DNA of 57,039 bases from a virus, in the IMG/VR virus record IMGVR_UViG_3300007960_000027, positions 1 through 57,039 of that record. One strand, given 5' to 3'. How positions within the stretch are numbered: the stretch's first letter is position 1; every line of letters starts with the position of its first letter. Under the pieces are notes generated by a model. That model made no database searches. It was not told the origin of the DNA and was given only the letters and a program-made list of their open reading frames with translations. This document shows, piece by piece, positions 1 to 5,431 of the stretch. A program made the position numbers and the translations under genes.

Positions 1-129
1 CGCGGCGTCACCAGTTTCCACAGCAGCACAGGGCACGAGGTCGGACAGCGCGCAGCGCGTGGCAGATGTTATACGCCACGTATAACACGTTCGGCCGCGG
101 CATCACCAGTTCCCACAGCAGCACAGGGC
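1..129. repeat. Pair of 34-bp direct repeats (1-34 and 96-129)
   Basis: Positions 1-34 and 96-129 match at 32 of 34 bases (differences at 7/102 and 17/112). They are 95 bp apart start to start, and the first copy of the 19-bp palindrome lies between them. The first unit starts at base 1 of the window, so the repeat may continue to the left. Confidence 0.8.
68..86. promoter_or_regulatory. 19-bp palindrome, copy 1 (centre CCA)
   Basis: Reads GTTATACG-CCA-CGTATAAC, with perfect 8-bp arms. It lies between the two 34-bp direct repeats and far from any gene start. Confidence 0.75.
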
Positions 130-339
130 GCTCTACAAGCTAGGCGCGAAGCCGGGTGAAAAATCTACAACTTGTGGGGGGTGCAAAGATTACGCTCAGA
201 GCGTTGCGTCCAACACTACGTGTTGTAGCGAAAGCTACGTGTAGCGTAACCCGAATTGAAATTTTGTCAACCCCCTCCCTCACGAGTTGTAACAATTCTA
301 CCCAGAGATTGTTCCACAAATAATCCACAACGTGGATGC

Positions 340-358
340 GTTATACGGCCCGTATAAC
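340..358. promoter_or_regulatory. 19-bp palindrome, copy 2 (centre GCC)
   Basis: Reads GTTATACG-GCC-CGTATAAC. It sits inside the iteron-rich region between TGTTCCA copies at 310 and 374. Confidence 0.75.
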
Positions 359-618
359 ATTGATTTTACGTAATGTTCCAGTCTACAACCATAGATCATT
401 TGTTCCAATTGTTCCAGTAGCCTAAAAAGAGTGGAACAATATAACCCGTTGATATTAAAGGGAAAAACGGGTATTGTTCCAATGTTCCACAAATTCGAGA
501 AATTGGTAAAAGGTTTGCCGGTTTTCGACTGACGGAATGCACCGCACCTTCGCCGACCCCCCAAAAAGCGTTTCCCCCCTAATAAAGAAAATTTAGGGAA
601 CAATTGGAACATTGGAAC

Positions 619-672
619 ATTATACCTCTACTACTACTACTAACTATAAATTTATATATATATATCAGACAC
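619..672. other. AT-rich tract, possible DNA unwinding element
   Basis: A run of CTA triplets followed by a long TA-alternating stretch, flanked by the heptamer pairs at 605/613 and 724/733. It stands out from the GC-rich surroundings. A role in strand opening is inferred only from composition and position. Confidence 0.4.
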
Positions 673-840
673 TTACACTTCCACCCCTGCGGGCTTGTAT
701 TGTTCCTATTCAAGAATTGGAATTGGAACAATTGGAACATTACGTAATATCAATGACTTAGCATTTTCGGTCCCGATCTCCCATGCAGACCGTGCCTCCA
801 GCTGCGCCCACACGTCCCTCACTGCCTACCCATGCCAGTC

Positions 841-859
841 GTTATACGCCCCGTATAAC
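841..859. promoter_or_regulatory. 19-bp palindrome, copy 3 (centre CCC)
   Basis: Reads GTTATACG-CCC-CGTATAAC, perfect arms, in the non-coding leader. Confidence 0.75.
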
Positions 860-909
860 AGCTACCAATACTTACCAGAACTTCACATGAGATTCTCAAC
901 TGAGACATA

Positions 910-938
910 TTGACTCAAACCGTGTTATAACGTACTAT
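910..938 (+). promoter_or_regulatory. Weak sigma70-like promoter candidate
   Basis: TTGACT at 910-915, a 17-bp spacer, then TACTAT at 933-938 (four of six consensus bases). An imperfect palindrome, ACTATAC-TAC-GTATAGT-like, covers 934-950. It is upstream of the whole + strand gene block, which makes an early promoter plausible, but the -10 match is weak. Confidence 0.25.
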
Positions 939-1031
939 ACTACGTATAGTTTGTTTGTTCCCGGGTCTTGTTGACCCACGCTCTTTGACATCGTGATTGG
1001 CTGCGCCTGATGCAGCCCGGCCTAGCTAGGT

Positions 1032-1050
1032 GTTATACGCCCCGTATAAC
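1032..1050. promoter_or_regulatory. 19-bp palindrome, copy 4 (centre CCC)
   Basis: Reads GTTATACG-CCC-CGTATAAC, identical to copies 3, 9 and 12. Confidence 0.75.
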
Positions 1051-1121
1051 GCCGATGATGCAGAACCAACCGGCCATTGCCTGTGACGCGCGGCTACGAA
1101 AACACCGCAGCGTGGGCCGCT

Positions 1122-1140
1122 GTTATACGCCCTGTATAAC
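1122..1140. promoter_or_regulatory. 19-bp palindrome, copy 5 (one arm mismatch)
   Basis: Reads GTTATACG-CCC-TGTATAAC. The single change (C to T) would still allow a G-U pair if the element acts as RNA. It starts 90 bp after copy 4. Confidence 0.75.
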
Positions 1141-1254
1141 AGCGTGCAGAAATCAAGAACCAGCAAGCCACTGTATTGGCATCAAGGGAGACGGGAGTTC
1201 CACCCTACAAAACTCGAAGCCCCACGCAGCTATCACACGCGACGGTACGTTGGT

Positions 1255-1273
1255 CCGACGGTATATCCGTCGG
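1255..1273. other. Stem-loop 1, 7-bp perfect stem
   Basis: CCGACGG (1255-1261), loop TATAT, CCGTCGG (1267-1273). First of three hairpins before the first + strand gene that share ATCCG at the start of the right arm. No T-run follows, so it is not a typical terminator. Confidence 0.6.
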
Positions 1274-1353
1274 GCTATGCCACTTCATACCTAGCCCAGC
1301 CTGCACCCGAGAATGGTGCGGAAGCTGCCGCCGGTTGGTTCGACAAAACACAT

Positions 1354-1373
1354 ACGTCAGCATCCGCTGACGT
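1354..1373. other. Stem-loop 2, 8-bp perfect stem
   Basis: ACGTCAGC (1354-1361), loop ATCC, GCTGACGT (1366-1373). Second hairpin of the trio; the loop again gives ATCCG. Confidence 0.6.
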
Positions 1374-1389
1374 GGGCGACAACAGCTAG

Positions 1390-1411
1390 GACACGCGGGC
1401 ATCCGCGTGTC
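1390..1411. other. Stem-loop 3, 9-bp perfect stem
   Basis: GACACGCGG (1390-1398), loop GCAT, CCGCGTGTC (1403-1411). Third hairpin of the trio, 16 bp after stem-loop 2. Confidence 0.6.
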
Positions 1412-1423
1412 TCATGGTGCAGT

Positions 1424-1460
1424 CGCGCCACCGCATGGCCCGAGGGCCATCGCGCCACCG
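1424..1460. other. Stem-loop 4 flanked by a 10-bp direct repeat
   Basis: ATGGCC (1435-1440), loop CGAG, GGCCAT (1445-1450). CGCGCCACCG occurs directly at 1424-1433 and 1451-1460 on either side. It ends at the AAAAAAGGAG Shine-Dalgarno tract of the first gene, so the fold could affect translation start. Confidence 0.5.
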
Positions 1461-1482
1461 AAAAAAGGAGATACAGACACAG

Positions 1483-1641
1483 ATGCACCAGCGATACAGA
1501 TCAACCACGGTGGAGGAGTTCAAAAGCCTCCTTCAGGCAGGGGCAATTCGCCCCGCGTCTCTGGAAGATGTCCACGGGACGCACCACAGCCGGGGGCTGT
1601 ACCGGCACCCCAACACGGGGCAATGGTACGTGGAAGTGTAA
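1483..1641 (+). CDS. Hypothetical small protein, 52 aa
   Basis: First likely + strand gene. The start at 1483 is preferred over an upstream ATG at 1414 because AAAAAAGGAG ends 12 bases before it. The product begins MHQRYRSTTVEEF and has a short helix-like segment (FKSLLQAGAIR) followed by a His/Gly/Tyr-rich C-terminus ending in GQWYVEV. I do not recognise the family. It stands between the hairpin cluster and palindrome copy 6. Confidence 0.55.
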   Translation: MHQRYRSTTVEEFKSLLQAGAIRPASLEDVHGTHHSRGLYRHPNTGQWYVEV

Positions 1642-1664
1642 CCGAAACCATCGCAACACGCTCC

Positions 1665-1683
1665 GTTATACGGGGCATATAAC
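1665..1683. promoter_or_regulatory. 19-bp palindrome, copy 6 (right arm CATATAAC)
   Basis: Reads GTTATACG-GGG-CATATAAC. It ends 13 bases before the ATG at 1697 and directly abuts the AAGGAG ribosome site. The G-to-A change in the right arm is shared with copy 8. Confidence 0.75.
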
Positions 1684-1696
1684 AAGGAGACTGAAC

Positions 1697-2179
1697 ATGC
1701 TTAGTACAACAACACAGAACCAGATCGACCAAGAATGGAACCGCAAGGCAGAAGCCTTCGTCACGCTGGCTGACCAGCTGCCCAGCTTGCAGTCTATCAA
1801 GGAAGCCTTTGCGTGGGAGGACAAGCACCCTGTCCACCCGACGACCGACGTGCGGAACGACGCGTTCCGCAACGCCATGAATGCAATCGGGCACAAGGCC
1901 CTGCCGTTCATGGATGCCAAGTATACCTACGTCAGCGACTTTGCGTGGGACGCCGCTGCCTGTGCCGACATGGAGAAGGGGGACACGCTGTTCCTCCTTA
2001 TCCACGAGTGCGGCACGCGGTTGTTCACGCCGATAACGCAGGAGCCTGACCACGTTCAGCGCAAGCTGGAGGAGGTCATCGAACACGTCGATGTGTGCAG
2101 CACCCGCAAGGCTGTACTGCGCGTGGTGCGTGAGCACTTTGACACCTTCACGGTGTCGGTCGTTTACAACCGCATCTGA
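1697..2179 (+). CDS. Hypothetical protein, 160 aa, shares a segment with the MoxR-like ATPase
   Basis: The start at 1697 follows AAGGAG with good spacing; a longer in-frame extension upstream runs through non-coding DNA and the palindrome. Residues about 20-35 (AFVTLADQLPSLQSIK) are nearly identical to residues 261-276 of the AAA+ ATPase encoded at 3887-4975, and the DNA under them matches at 49 of 50 bases. The rest is a mixed alpha/beta protein with a Cys/Asp-rich middle (AACADMEKGDTLFLLIHECG). Function unknown. A link to the ATPase, such as binding the same partner, is a guess from the shared segment. Confidence 0.8.
   Translation: MLSTTTQNQIDQEWNRKAEAFVTLADQLPSLQSIKEAFAWEDKHPVHPTTDVRNDAFRNAMNAIGHKALPFMDAKYTYVSDFAWDAAACADMEKGDTLFLLIHECGTRLFTPITQEPDHVQRKLEEVIEHVDVCSTRKAVLRVVREHFDTFTVSVVYNRI
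1754..1803. repeat. 50-bp direct repeat, copy A
   Basis: Matches 4667-4716 at 49 of 50 bases, in the same reading frame in two otherwise unrelated genes. The single difference turns Lys into Thr. This points to recent copying or recombination between the two genes. Confidence 0.85.
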
Positions 2180-2195
2180 TCGAAACCAGCGCCCC

Positions 2196-2214
2196 GTTAT
2201 ACGGGGCGTATAAC
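2196..2214. promoter_or_regulatory. 19-bp palindrome, copy 7 (centre GGG)
   Basis: Reads GTTATACG-GGG-CGTATAAC and lies 19 bases before the ATG at 2234. An upstream GCCCC (2191-2195) can pair with GGGGC around the left arm, giving an alternative hairpin. Confidence 0.75.
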
Positions 2215-2233
2215 ATGAGAAAGGAGACCAGCA

Positions 2234-2473
2234 ATGGCTGGAGAACGTATGACGCGTTACTTTTTGTTCGTGTGCACGCACTACTACCCCCGCGGCGGGA
2301 TGGACGACTGCGAAGGCGTGTTCGACACGCTTGAGGCAGCCAAGGCTGCCGCAGTTGCCGCTGACGAACGCTACGTAGACGTCAGCATTGCCGAAATCGG
2401 CGAGAATGTGGTCGAGCACTGGATGCAGGAAGATGGCTGGGTCAGCAAGCCATTCGTGCGGGAGCAGGAGTAA
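2234..2473 (+). CDS. Hypothetical protein, 79 aa
   Basis: AAAGGAG lies before the ATG at 2234. The internal ATG at 2249 is an alternative start, because the first codons themselves contain GGAG at proper spacing. The protein is acidic with an alanine-rich helix (LEAAKAAAVAADERY) and a likely small alpha/beta fold. Its first codons (MAGERMT) are nearly the same as in the next gene (MAGELMT). No family recognised. Confidence 0.75.
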   Translation: MAGERMTRYFLFVCTHYYPRGGMDDCEGVFDTLEAAKAAAVAADERYVDVSIAEIGENVVEHWMQEDGWVSKPFVREQE

Positions 2474-2477
2474 CACC

Positions 2478-2654
2478 ATGGCTGGAGAACTTATGACCTT
2501 CGCAGCACTCCCACAGGGTGCGAAATTTTTCTTCAACGGCAACTGCTGCATCAAGCGCAGCAGCGCCACGGCCGAACTCGTTGACTACAAGCGTACCTTT
2601 TACTTCGGGAAGAAGGACGTGGTCACTGTCGGCTGGCCGGGAGATGACGAATGA
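2478..2654 (+). CDS. Hypothetical small protein, 58 aa
   Basis: Starts five bases after the previous stop, with GGAGCAGGAG just upstream; the internal ATG at 2493 is an equally possible start. The body resembles a small beta-rich type common in phages: LPQGAKFFFNG, then a basic segment (CCIKRSSATAE), then YFGKKDVVTV. Role unknown. It overlaps the next gene by 4 bases (ATGA), which suggests coupled translation. Confidence 0.7.
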   Translation: MAGELMTFAALPQGAKFFFNGNCCIKRSSATAELVDYKRTFYFGKKDVVTVGWPGDDE

Positions 2655-2857
2655 CACCACACTGTATAACGTGTGGTGACGAGTACCCTCACGCGCGCCG
2701 CGCGTTGGGGTACCAGACCTGCCTCGCCTGTGGCGAAGCGGCCGCGGCAACTGTCCGCGCTGGGTGGTGCGTTGCACCCGTGGCGCACAAACAGGGTGCC
2801 ACACTCGTGACCAACAAGGCCGATCTCAAAGGCCTCAACAAGTACAGCGCCGACTAA
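2651..2857 (+). CDS. Small zinc-ribbon protein, 68 aa
   Basis: Two CxxC pairs are seen: Cys5-x2-Cys8 and Cys24-x2-Cys27, with HARRALGYQTCLACGE between and around them. This is a zinc-ribbon arrangement found in small phage proteins. The C-terminus (WCVAPVAHKQGATLVTNKADLKGLNKY) matches the style of that family. It likely binds zinc; DNA or protein binding is inferred. The first codons form a perfect 8-bp hairpin (2655-2678). Confidence 0.75.
   Translation: MTPHCITCGDEYPHARRALGYQTCLACGEAAAATVRAGWCVAPVAHKQGATLVTNKADLKGLNKYSAD
2655..2678. other. Hairpin over the start of the zinc-ribbon gene
   Basis: CACCACAC (2655-2662), loop TGTATAAC, GTGTGGTG (2671-2678). The loop equals the right arm of palindrome copy 5. 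It covers codons 2-9 of the gene beginning at 2651 and could dampen its translation. Confidence 0.5.
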
Positions 2858-2878
2858 CGGCGCTGCAACCAACGCCCC

Positions 2879-2897
2879 GTTATACGGGGCATATAAC
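2879..2897. promoter_or_regulatory. 19-bp palindrome, copy 8 (right arm CATATAAC)
   Basis: Reads GTTATACG-GGG-CATATAAC, 17 bases before the ATG at 2915, followed by AGGAG. The upstream GCCCC (2874-2878) and the central GGGGC allow an alternative hairpin. Confidence 0.75.
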
Positions 2898-2914
2898 ATC
2901 TCAGGAGAGCTATC

Positions 2915-3814
2915 ATGACTTTTACTTTCGATAACGCACCGGCACCGCAGGGTGCCACTCTTCAGTCCTCGACCATGCTGGTCGAACTGAGTATCTCGGT
3001 CTGGACTGCGCGCAAGCTGGACAAGCGCGCGTCCCGTGAATGTACGGACCGGGCGAATGCCGACAAGGGTATGGCCAACGTCCACAAGAAGCTGCTTGCC
3101 TGTGACGAGCTGACCGCCATCCAGAAGTTCGCGGCAAACGCGCGCACCTCGACGCACTATGCCATGACGCTGCCGTGGTCCGACAGCGGGCTGCGTATGC
3201 TGCCGACGTCGAATTATTTCGACTATCACAAGGCCATGACTGGCCTCCAGACCGAGTTCGATCGGCTGGTGCAGAAGTTCCTCGCCCGGTACGAGTGGCT
3301 CATCAACGAGACGCAGATCAAGCTGGGCGACATGTATAACCCGGCCGAGTACCCGTCGCTTGACAGGATGCAGGCCAAGTTCGGCTTTCGCCTCAACTAC
3401 ATCCCACTGCCGGAGGCAGGGGACTTCCGCGTGGATATTGGTAACCAGCAGGCCGAGGAGTTGCGGGATCAGTACGCCTCGTTTTACGAAGCGCAGCTGA
3501 CCCGGGCGATGGGCAACCTGTGGTCCCGTACATACAAGACGCTGACCCACATGTCCGAGCGGCTGGACTACGCTGACCACGAACAGAAGAAGGTGTTCCA
3601 TGACACGTTGGTGTCCAACGTGCTGGACCTGATCGACATGATGGAGACCATGAACATCACCAACGATCCGAACATGCAGCTGCAAAGCCGCCGCCTCAAG
3701 ATGGCGATGCAGGGTATCTCACCGAACGCGTTGCGTGAGGACGAGGGCCTGCGCCGTGACACCAAGCGTGCGGTGGACGAGGCCCTCAAGGCCCTGCCGT
3801 CGCTCGACTTCTAA
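2915..3814 (+). CDS. DUF3150-like protein, 299 aa
   Basis: Strong AGGAG upstream. The N-terminal pattern (MLVELSISVWTARKLDKRAS), the middle (TLPWSDSGLRMLPTSNYFDY), the segment FGFRLNYIPLPEAGDFRVD and a helical C-terminal half resemble what I know of DUF3150 proteins of phages and plasmids. These usually sit next to a MoxR-like ATPase and a VWA protein, as here. Biochemical role unknown. It is probably cytosolic: there is no signal peptide or membrane segment. Family assignment is from memory of sequence patterns, not a search. Confidence 0.7.
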   Translation: MTFTFDNAPAPQGATLQSSTMLVELSISVWTARKLDKRASRECTDRANADKGMANVHKKLLACDELTAIQKFAANARTSTHYAMTLPWSDSGLRMLPTSNYFDYHKAMTGLQTEFDRLVQKFLARYEWLINETQIKLGDMYNPAEYPSLDRMQAKFGFRLNYIPLPEAGDFRVDIGNQQAEELRDQYASFYEAQLTRAMGNLWSRTYKTLTHMSERLDYADHEQKKVFHDTLVSNVLDLIDMMETMNITNDPNMQLQSRRLKMAMQGISPNALREDEGLRRDTKRAVDEALKALPSLDF

Positions 3815-3837
3815 TACAATACGTCAACCAGCGGGGC

Positions 3838-3856
3838 GTTATACGCCCCGTATAAC
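3838..3856. promoter_or_regulatory. 19-bp palindrome, copy 9 (centre CCC)
   Basis: Reads GTTATACG-CCC-CGTATAAC, 30 bases before the ATPase start. GGGGC at 3833-3837 can pair with the GCCCC that spans the centre, an alternative to the palindrome hairpin. Confidence 0.75.
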
Positions 3857-3886
3857 AAACCAAATCAAACCAAACGGAGAACTACC

Positions 3887-4975
3887 ATGACTAATTCTAT
3901 GTATTACCTCGGCCTCGACCAGACCGCAAATCTCATCAAGGCCATTGGCCACAAGCGCACCGTGCTGGCGCAGGGTCACATGGGTACCGGCAAGTCCTCG
4001 CTGCTCAAGATGCTGGCCGAGATGCTGCCGACGCACACCCCCGTGTACTTCGACTGTACGACCAAGGACTTGGGTGACCTCATGTTGCCACGCATCGCCG
4101 AGGTGGATGCAGAGACACCGTATGTGTCGTATGCTCCGAACGAGGAGTTGGGTATCCACCACAACACCCCCGTGATCGTCATGCTTGACGAGTACGGCAA
4201 GGCTAACCCCGCTGTGAAGCAGGGCCTGACCGCCTTCATGTTGGAACGTCGGCTGGGTAACAACGCGTTGCACCCTGACAGCATCGTGTTCTGTACCACG
4301 AACCTCGGGGCCGAGGGTGTTGGTGACCTGCTTGTTGCACACCAGCGCAACCGCATCATCCCTGTCACGGTGCGGAAACCCAGCAACGTGGACTGGATCG
4401 AATGGGGCATCAACAACGGGATCGACCACAGCCTGTTGGGCTGGTGCCGTGATAACCCGCAGCTGTTCGCTGACTTCACCGAGATCAAAGACCCTGACGA
4501 GAACCCCTACGTCTTCCACCCACGTGCGCAGCGTGCTGCCTTCGTCACTCCTCGTTCGCTCGAATGCGCGTCTGACATCCTCAAGACGCGTGAGTTTCTT
4601 GACGACCAGACGGTGGTGGCCGGCCTGATCGGTGCCATCGGTGATCGTGCGGCGATGGACCTGATGGCCTTCGTCAAGCTGGCTGACCAGCTGCCCAGCT
4701 TGCAGTCTATCAAGGACGACCCGAAGAACGCTACCGTGCCGACCAGCGCCGCAGCTGTGTGTATGGTGGTGTATCGTACCATGGCGGCCCTCGAACGTGA
4801 CTGGCTCGACGCGTGGATGGACTACATGGTGCGGCTGCCCAAGGAGGCGCAGGGTATGTTCGCCAACGGCGTCCGCACCCCGAAGTATTCCAAGCAGTCC
4901 ATGGTGATGACCAACACCAAGTTCACCAACTGGGCGATGCAGAACAGCTATCTCTACGCAGCTGACATCAAGTGA
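3887..4975 (+). CDS. MoxR-like AAA+ ATPase, 362 aa
   Basis: Walker A GHMGTGKS at residues 30-37 and Walker B VIVMLDE ending at residue 102, followed by a sensor-like CTTN at 136-139 (IVFCTTNLG), give a complete AAA+ core in the first 220 residues. Length and order fit MoxR-type ATPases, which work with VWA proteins as chaperone-like remodelling machines. A DUF3150-like gene precedes it and a VWA gene follows 456 bases later. Residues 261-276 share near-identical DNA with the 160-aa protein at 1697-2179. Start chosen by GGAG at 3876-3879. The substrate is unknown. Confidence 0.85.
   Translation: MTNSMYYLGLDQTANLIKAIGHKRTVLAQGHMGTGKSSLLKMLAEMLPTHTPVYFDCTTKDLGDLMLPRIAEVDAETPYVSYAPNEELGIHHNTPVIVMLDEYGKANPAVKQGLTAFMLERRLGNNALHPDSIVFCTTNLGAEGVGDLLVAHQRNRIIPVTVRKPSNVDWIEWGINNGIDHSLLGWCRDNPQLFADFTEIKDPDENPYVFHPRAQRAAFVTPRSLECASDILKTREFLDDQTVVAGLIGAIGDRAAMDLMAFVKLADQLPSLQSIKDDPKNATVPTSAAAVCMVVYRTMAALERDWLDAWMDYMVRLPKEAQGMFANGVRTPKYSKQSMVMTNTKFTNWAMQNSYLYAADIK
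4667..4716. repeat. 50-bp direct repeat, copy B
   Basis: Partner of 1754-1803 (49 of 50 bases), in frame inside the ATPase C-terminal region. Confidence 0.85.
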
Positions 4976-4981
4976 GGACAC

Positions 4982-5137
4982 ATGTCGAACGATGATCTGA
5001 AAACGACCCAGCTGATACTGGACCTCAAGGAGATGCTCCGCGTCTACGTAGACGGGAAGTCTCACAACGAAACTCGTGGCCAAGCTTTGGCCACGATACG
5101 CGAAGCAAATGAATGGCTATATGGAGAGAAGAAATGA
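4982..5137 (+). CDS. Hypothetical small protein, 51 aa
   Basis: ATG six bases after the ATPase stop, with GAGG close before it. The product starts MSNDDLKTTQLILDLKEML and is highly charged and helical, ending EWLYGEKK. The stop overlaps the next start (ATGA), so the two are probably translationally coupled. It fits exactly between its neighbours and keeps their codon style. Function unknown; it may be an accessory subunit of the MoxR/VWA set. Confidence 0.65.
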   Translation: MSNDDLKTTQLILDLKEMLRVYVDGKSHNETRGQALATIREANEWLYGEKK

Positions 5138-5415
5138 CGAAGTACAAGCGCAAAGAGGGCAAGCGAAACACGCGGTGGACCGACGAGGACCTCGACCTGT
5201 TGCGCACACTGGCTGCGCAGGGTGTGTCTAACTGGGACATCAGCAAGCGTCTCGACCGCTCGCCCGGTTCAGTCAGTGCGCAGCTGTACCTGATGCGTAA
5301 GCAGGACGAGGCTGACCGGTTCGTCGATGCCGTGATGGAGGACTATCACGAGGTGGAGGTCACGCCGAAACCGTCGCTGTGGCGGCGCATCATGAACATT
5401 ATACGACGCGTATAA
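5134..5415 (+). CDS. Myb/SANT-like helix-turn-helix protein, 93 aa
   Basis: The start at 5134 is preferred because of GGAGAG upstream and the overlap with the previous stop. Residues about 13-55 (RWTDEDLDLLRTLAAQG.. then NWDISKRLDRSPGSVSAQL) look like a Myb/SANT or GcrA-type DNA-binding helix-turn-helix, with a basic C-terminus. The last codons (Ile-Ile-Arg-Arg-Val-stop) are provided by palindrome copy 10. A DNA-binding protein inside the repeat-controlled region is a natural candidate for the factor that reads the palindrome, but this is inference. Confidence 0.7.
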   Translation: MTKYKRKEGKRNTRWTDEDLDLLRTLAAQGVSNWDISKRLDRSPGSVSAQLYLMRKQDEADRFVDAVMEDYHEVEVTPKPSLWRRIMNIIRRV

Positions 5416-5416
5416 C
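5398..5416. promoter_or_regulatory. 19-bp palindrome, copy 10 (ATTATACG-ACG-CGTATAAC)
   Basis: It differs in the first base and centre. It forms the end of the upstream gene, including its TAA stop (5413-5415), and lies 15 bases before the ATG at 5432, followed by AGGAG. Confidence 0.75.
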
Positions 5417-5431
5417 AGACAGGAGAACAAC

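Larger units (their letters stand above)
310..739. repeat. Iteron-like array of TGTTCCA / TGGAACA
   Basis: Eleven exact copies of a heptamer. TGTTCCA starts at 310, 374, 401, 410, 475 and 483; its complement TGGAACA starts at 432, 605, 613, 724 and 733. Four neighbouring pairs are spaced 8 or 9 bp start to start (401/410, 475/483, 605/613, 724/733). Copies left of about 490 are mostly in one orientation and those right of 600 are all in the other. An AT-rich run at 619-672 lies inside. This is the usual look of an initiator-binding origin region, but the initiator is unknown. Confidence 0.6.
1..1482. other. Non-coding leader / candidate origin and early control region
   Basis: No convincing gene was found in this 1.48-kb stretch. 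Possible reading frames here are short, have no good ribosome binding site and give low-quality proteins. It holds two 34-bp direct repeats, five copies of the 19-bp palindrome, eleven exact TGTTCCA/TGGAACA heptamers, an AT-rich core at about 619-672, and four perfect stem-loops between 1255 and 1450. The composition suits a replication origin or a transcription control region; this is inference from repeats, not shown. Confidence 0.6.

Noticed and set aside
1330-1350. GGTTCGAC as a tRNA T-loop
   Set aside because: No matching T-stem, anticodon arm or acceptor stem around it; no tRNA was found elsewhere either.
140-1402. Short open frames on both strands in the leader (for example 298-612 -, 695-913 +, 1010-1294 +)
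   Set aside because: No ribosome sites, poor protein composition, and they run through iterons and palindromes. Treated as non-coding.
1520-5083. Long - strand frames opposite the early genes (1520-2569, 2600-3685, 3839-5083)
   Set aside because: They are mirror frames of GC-rich genes with better motifs and ribosome sites on the + strand; the products are His/Val/Arg-rich with no domain.
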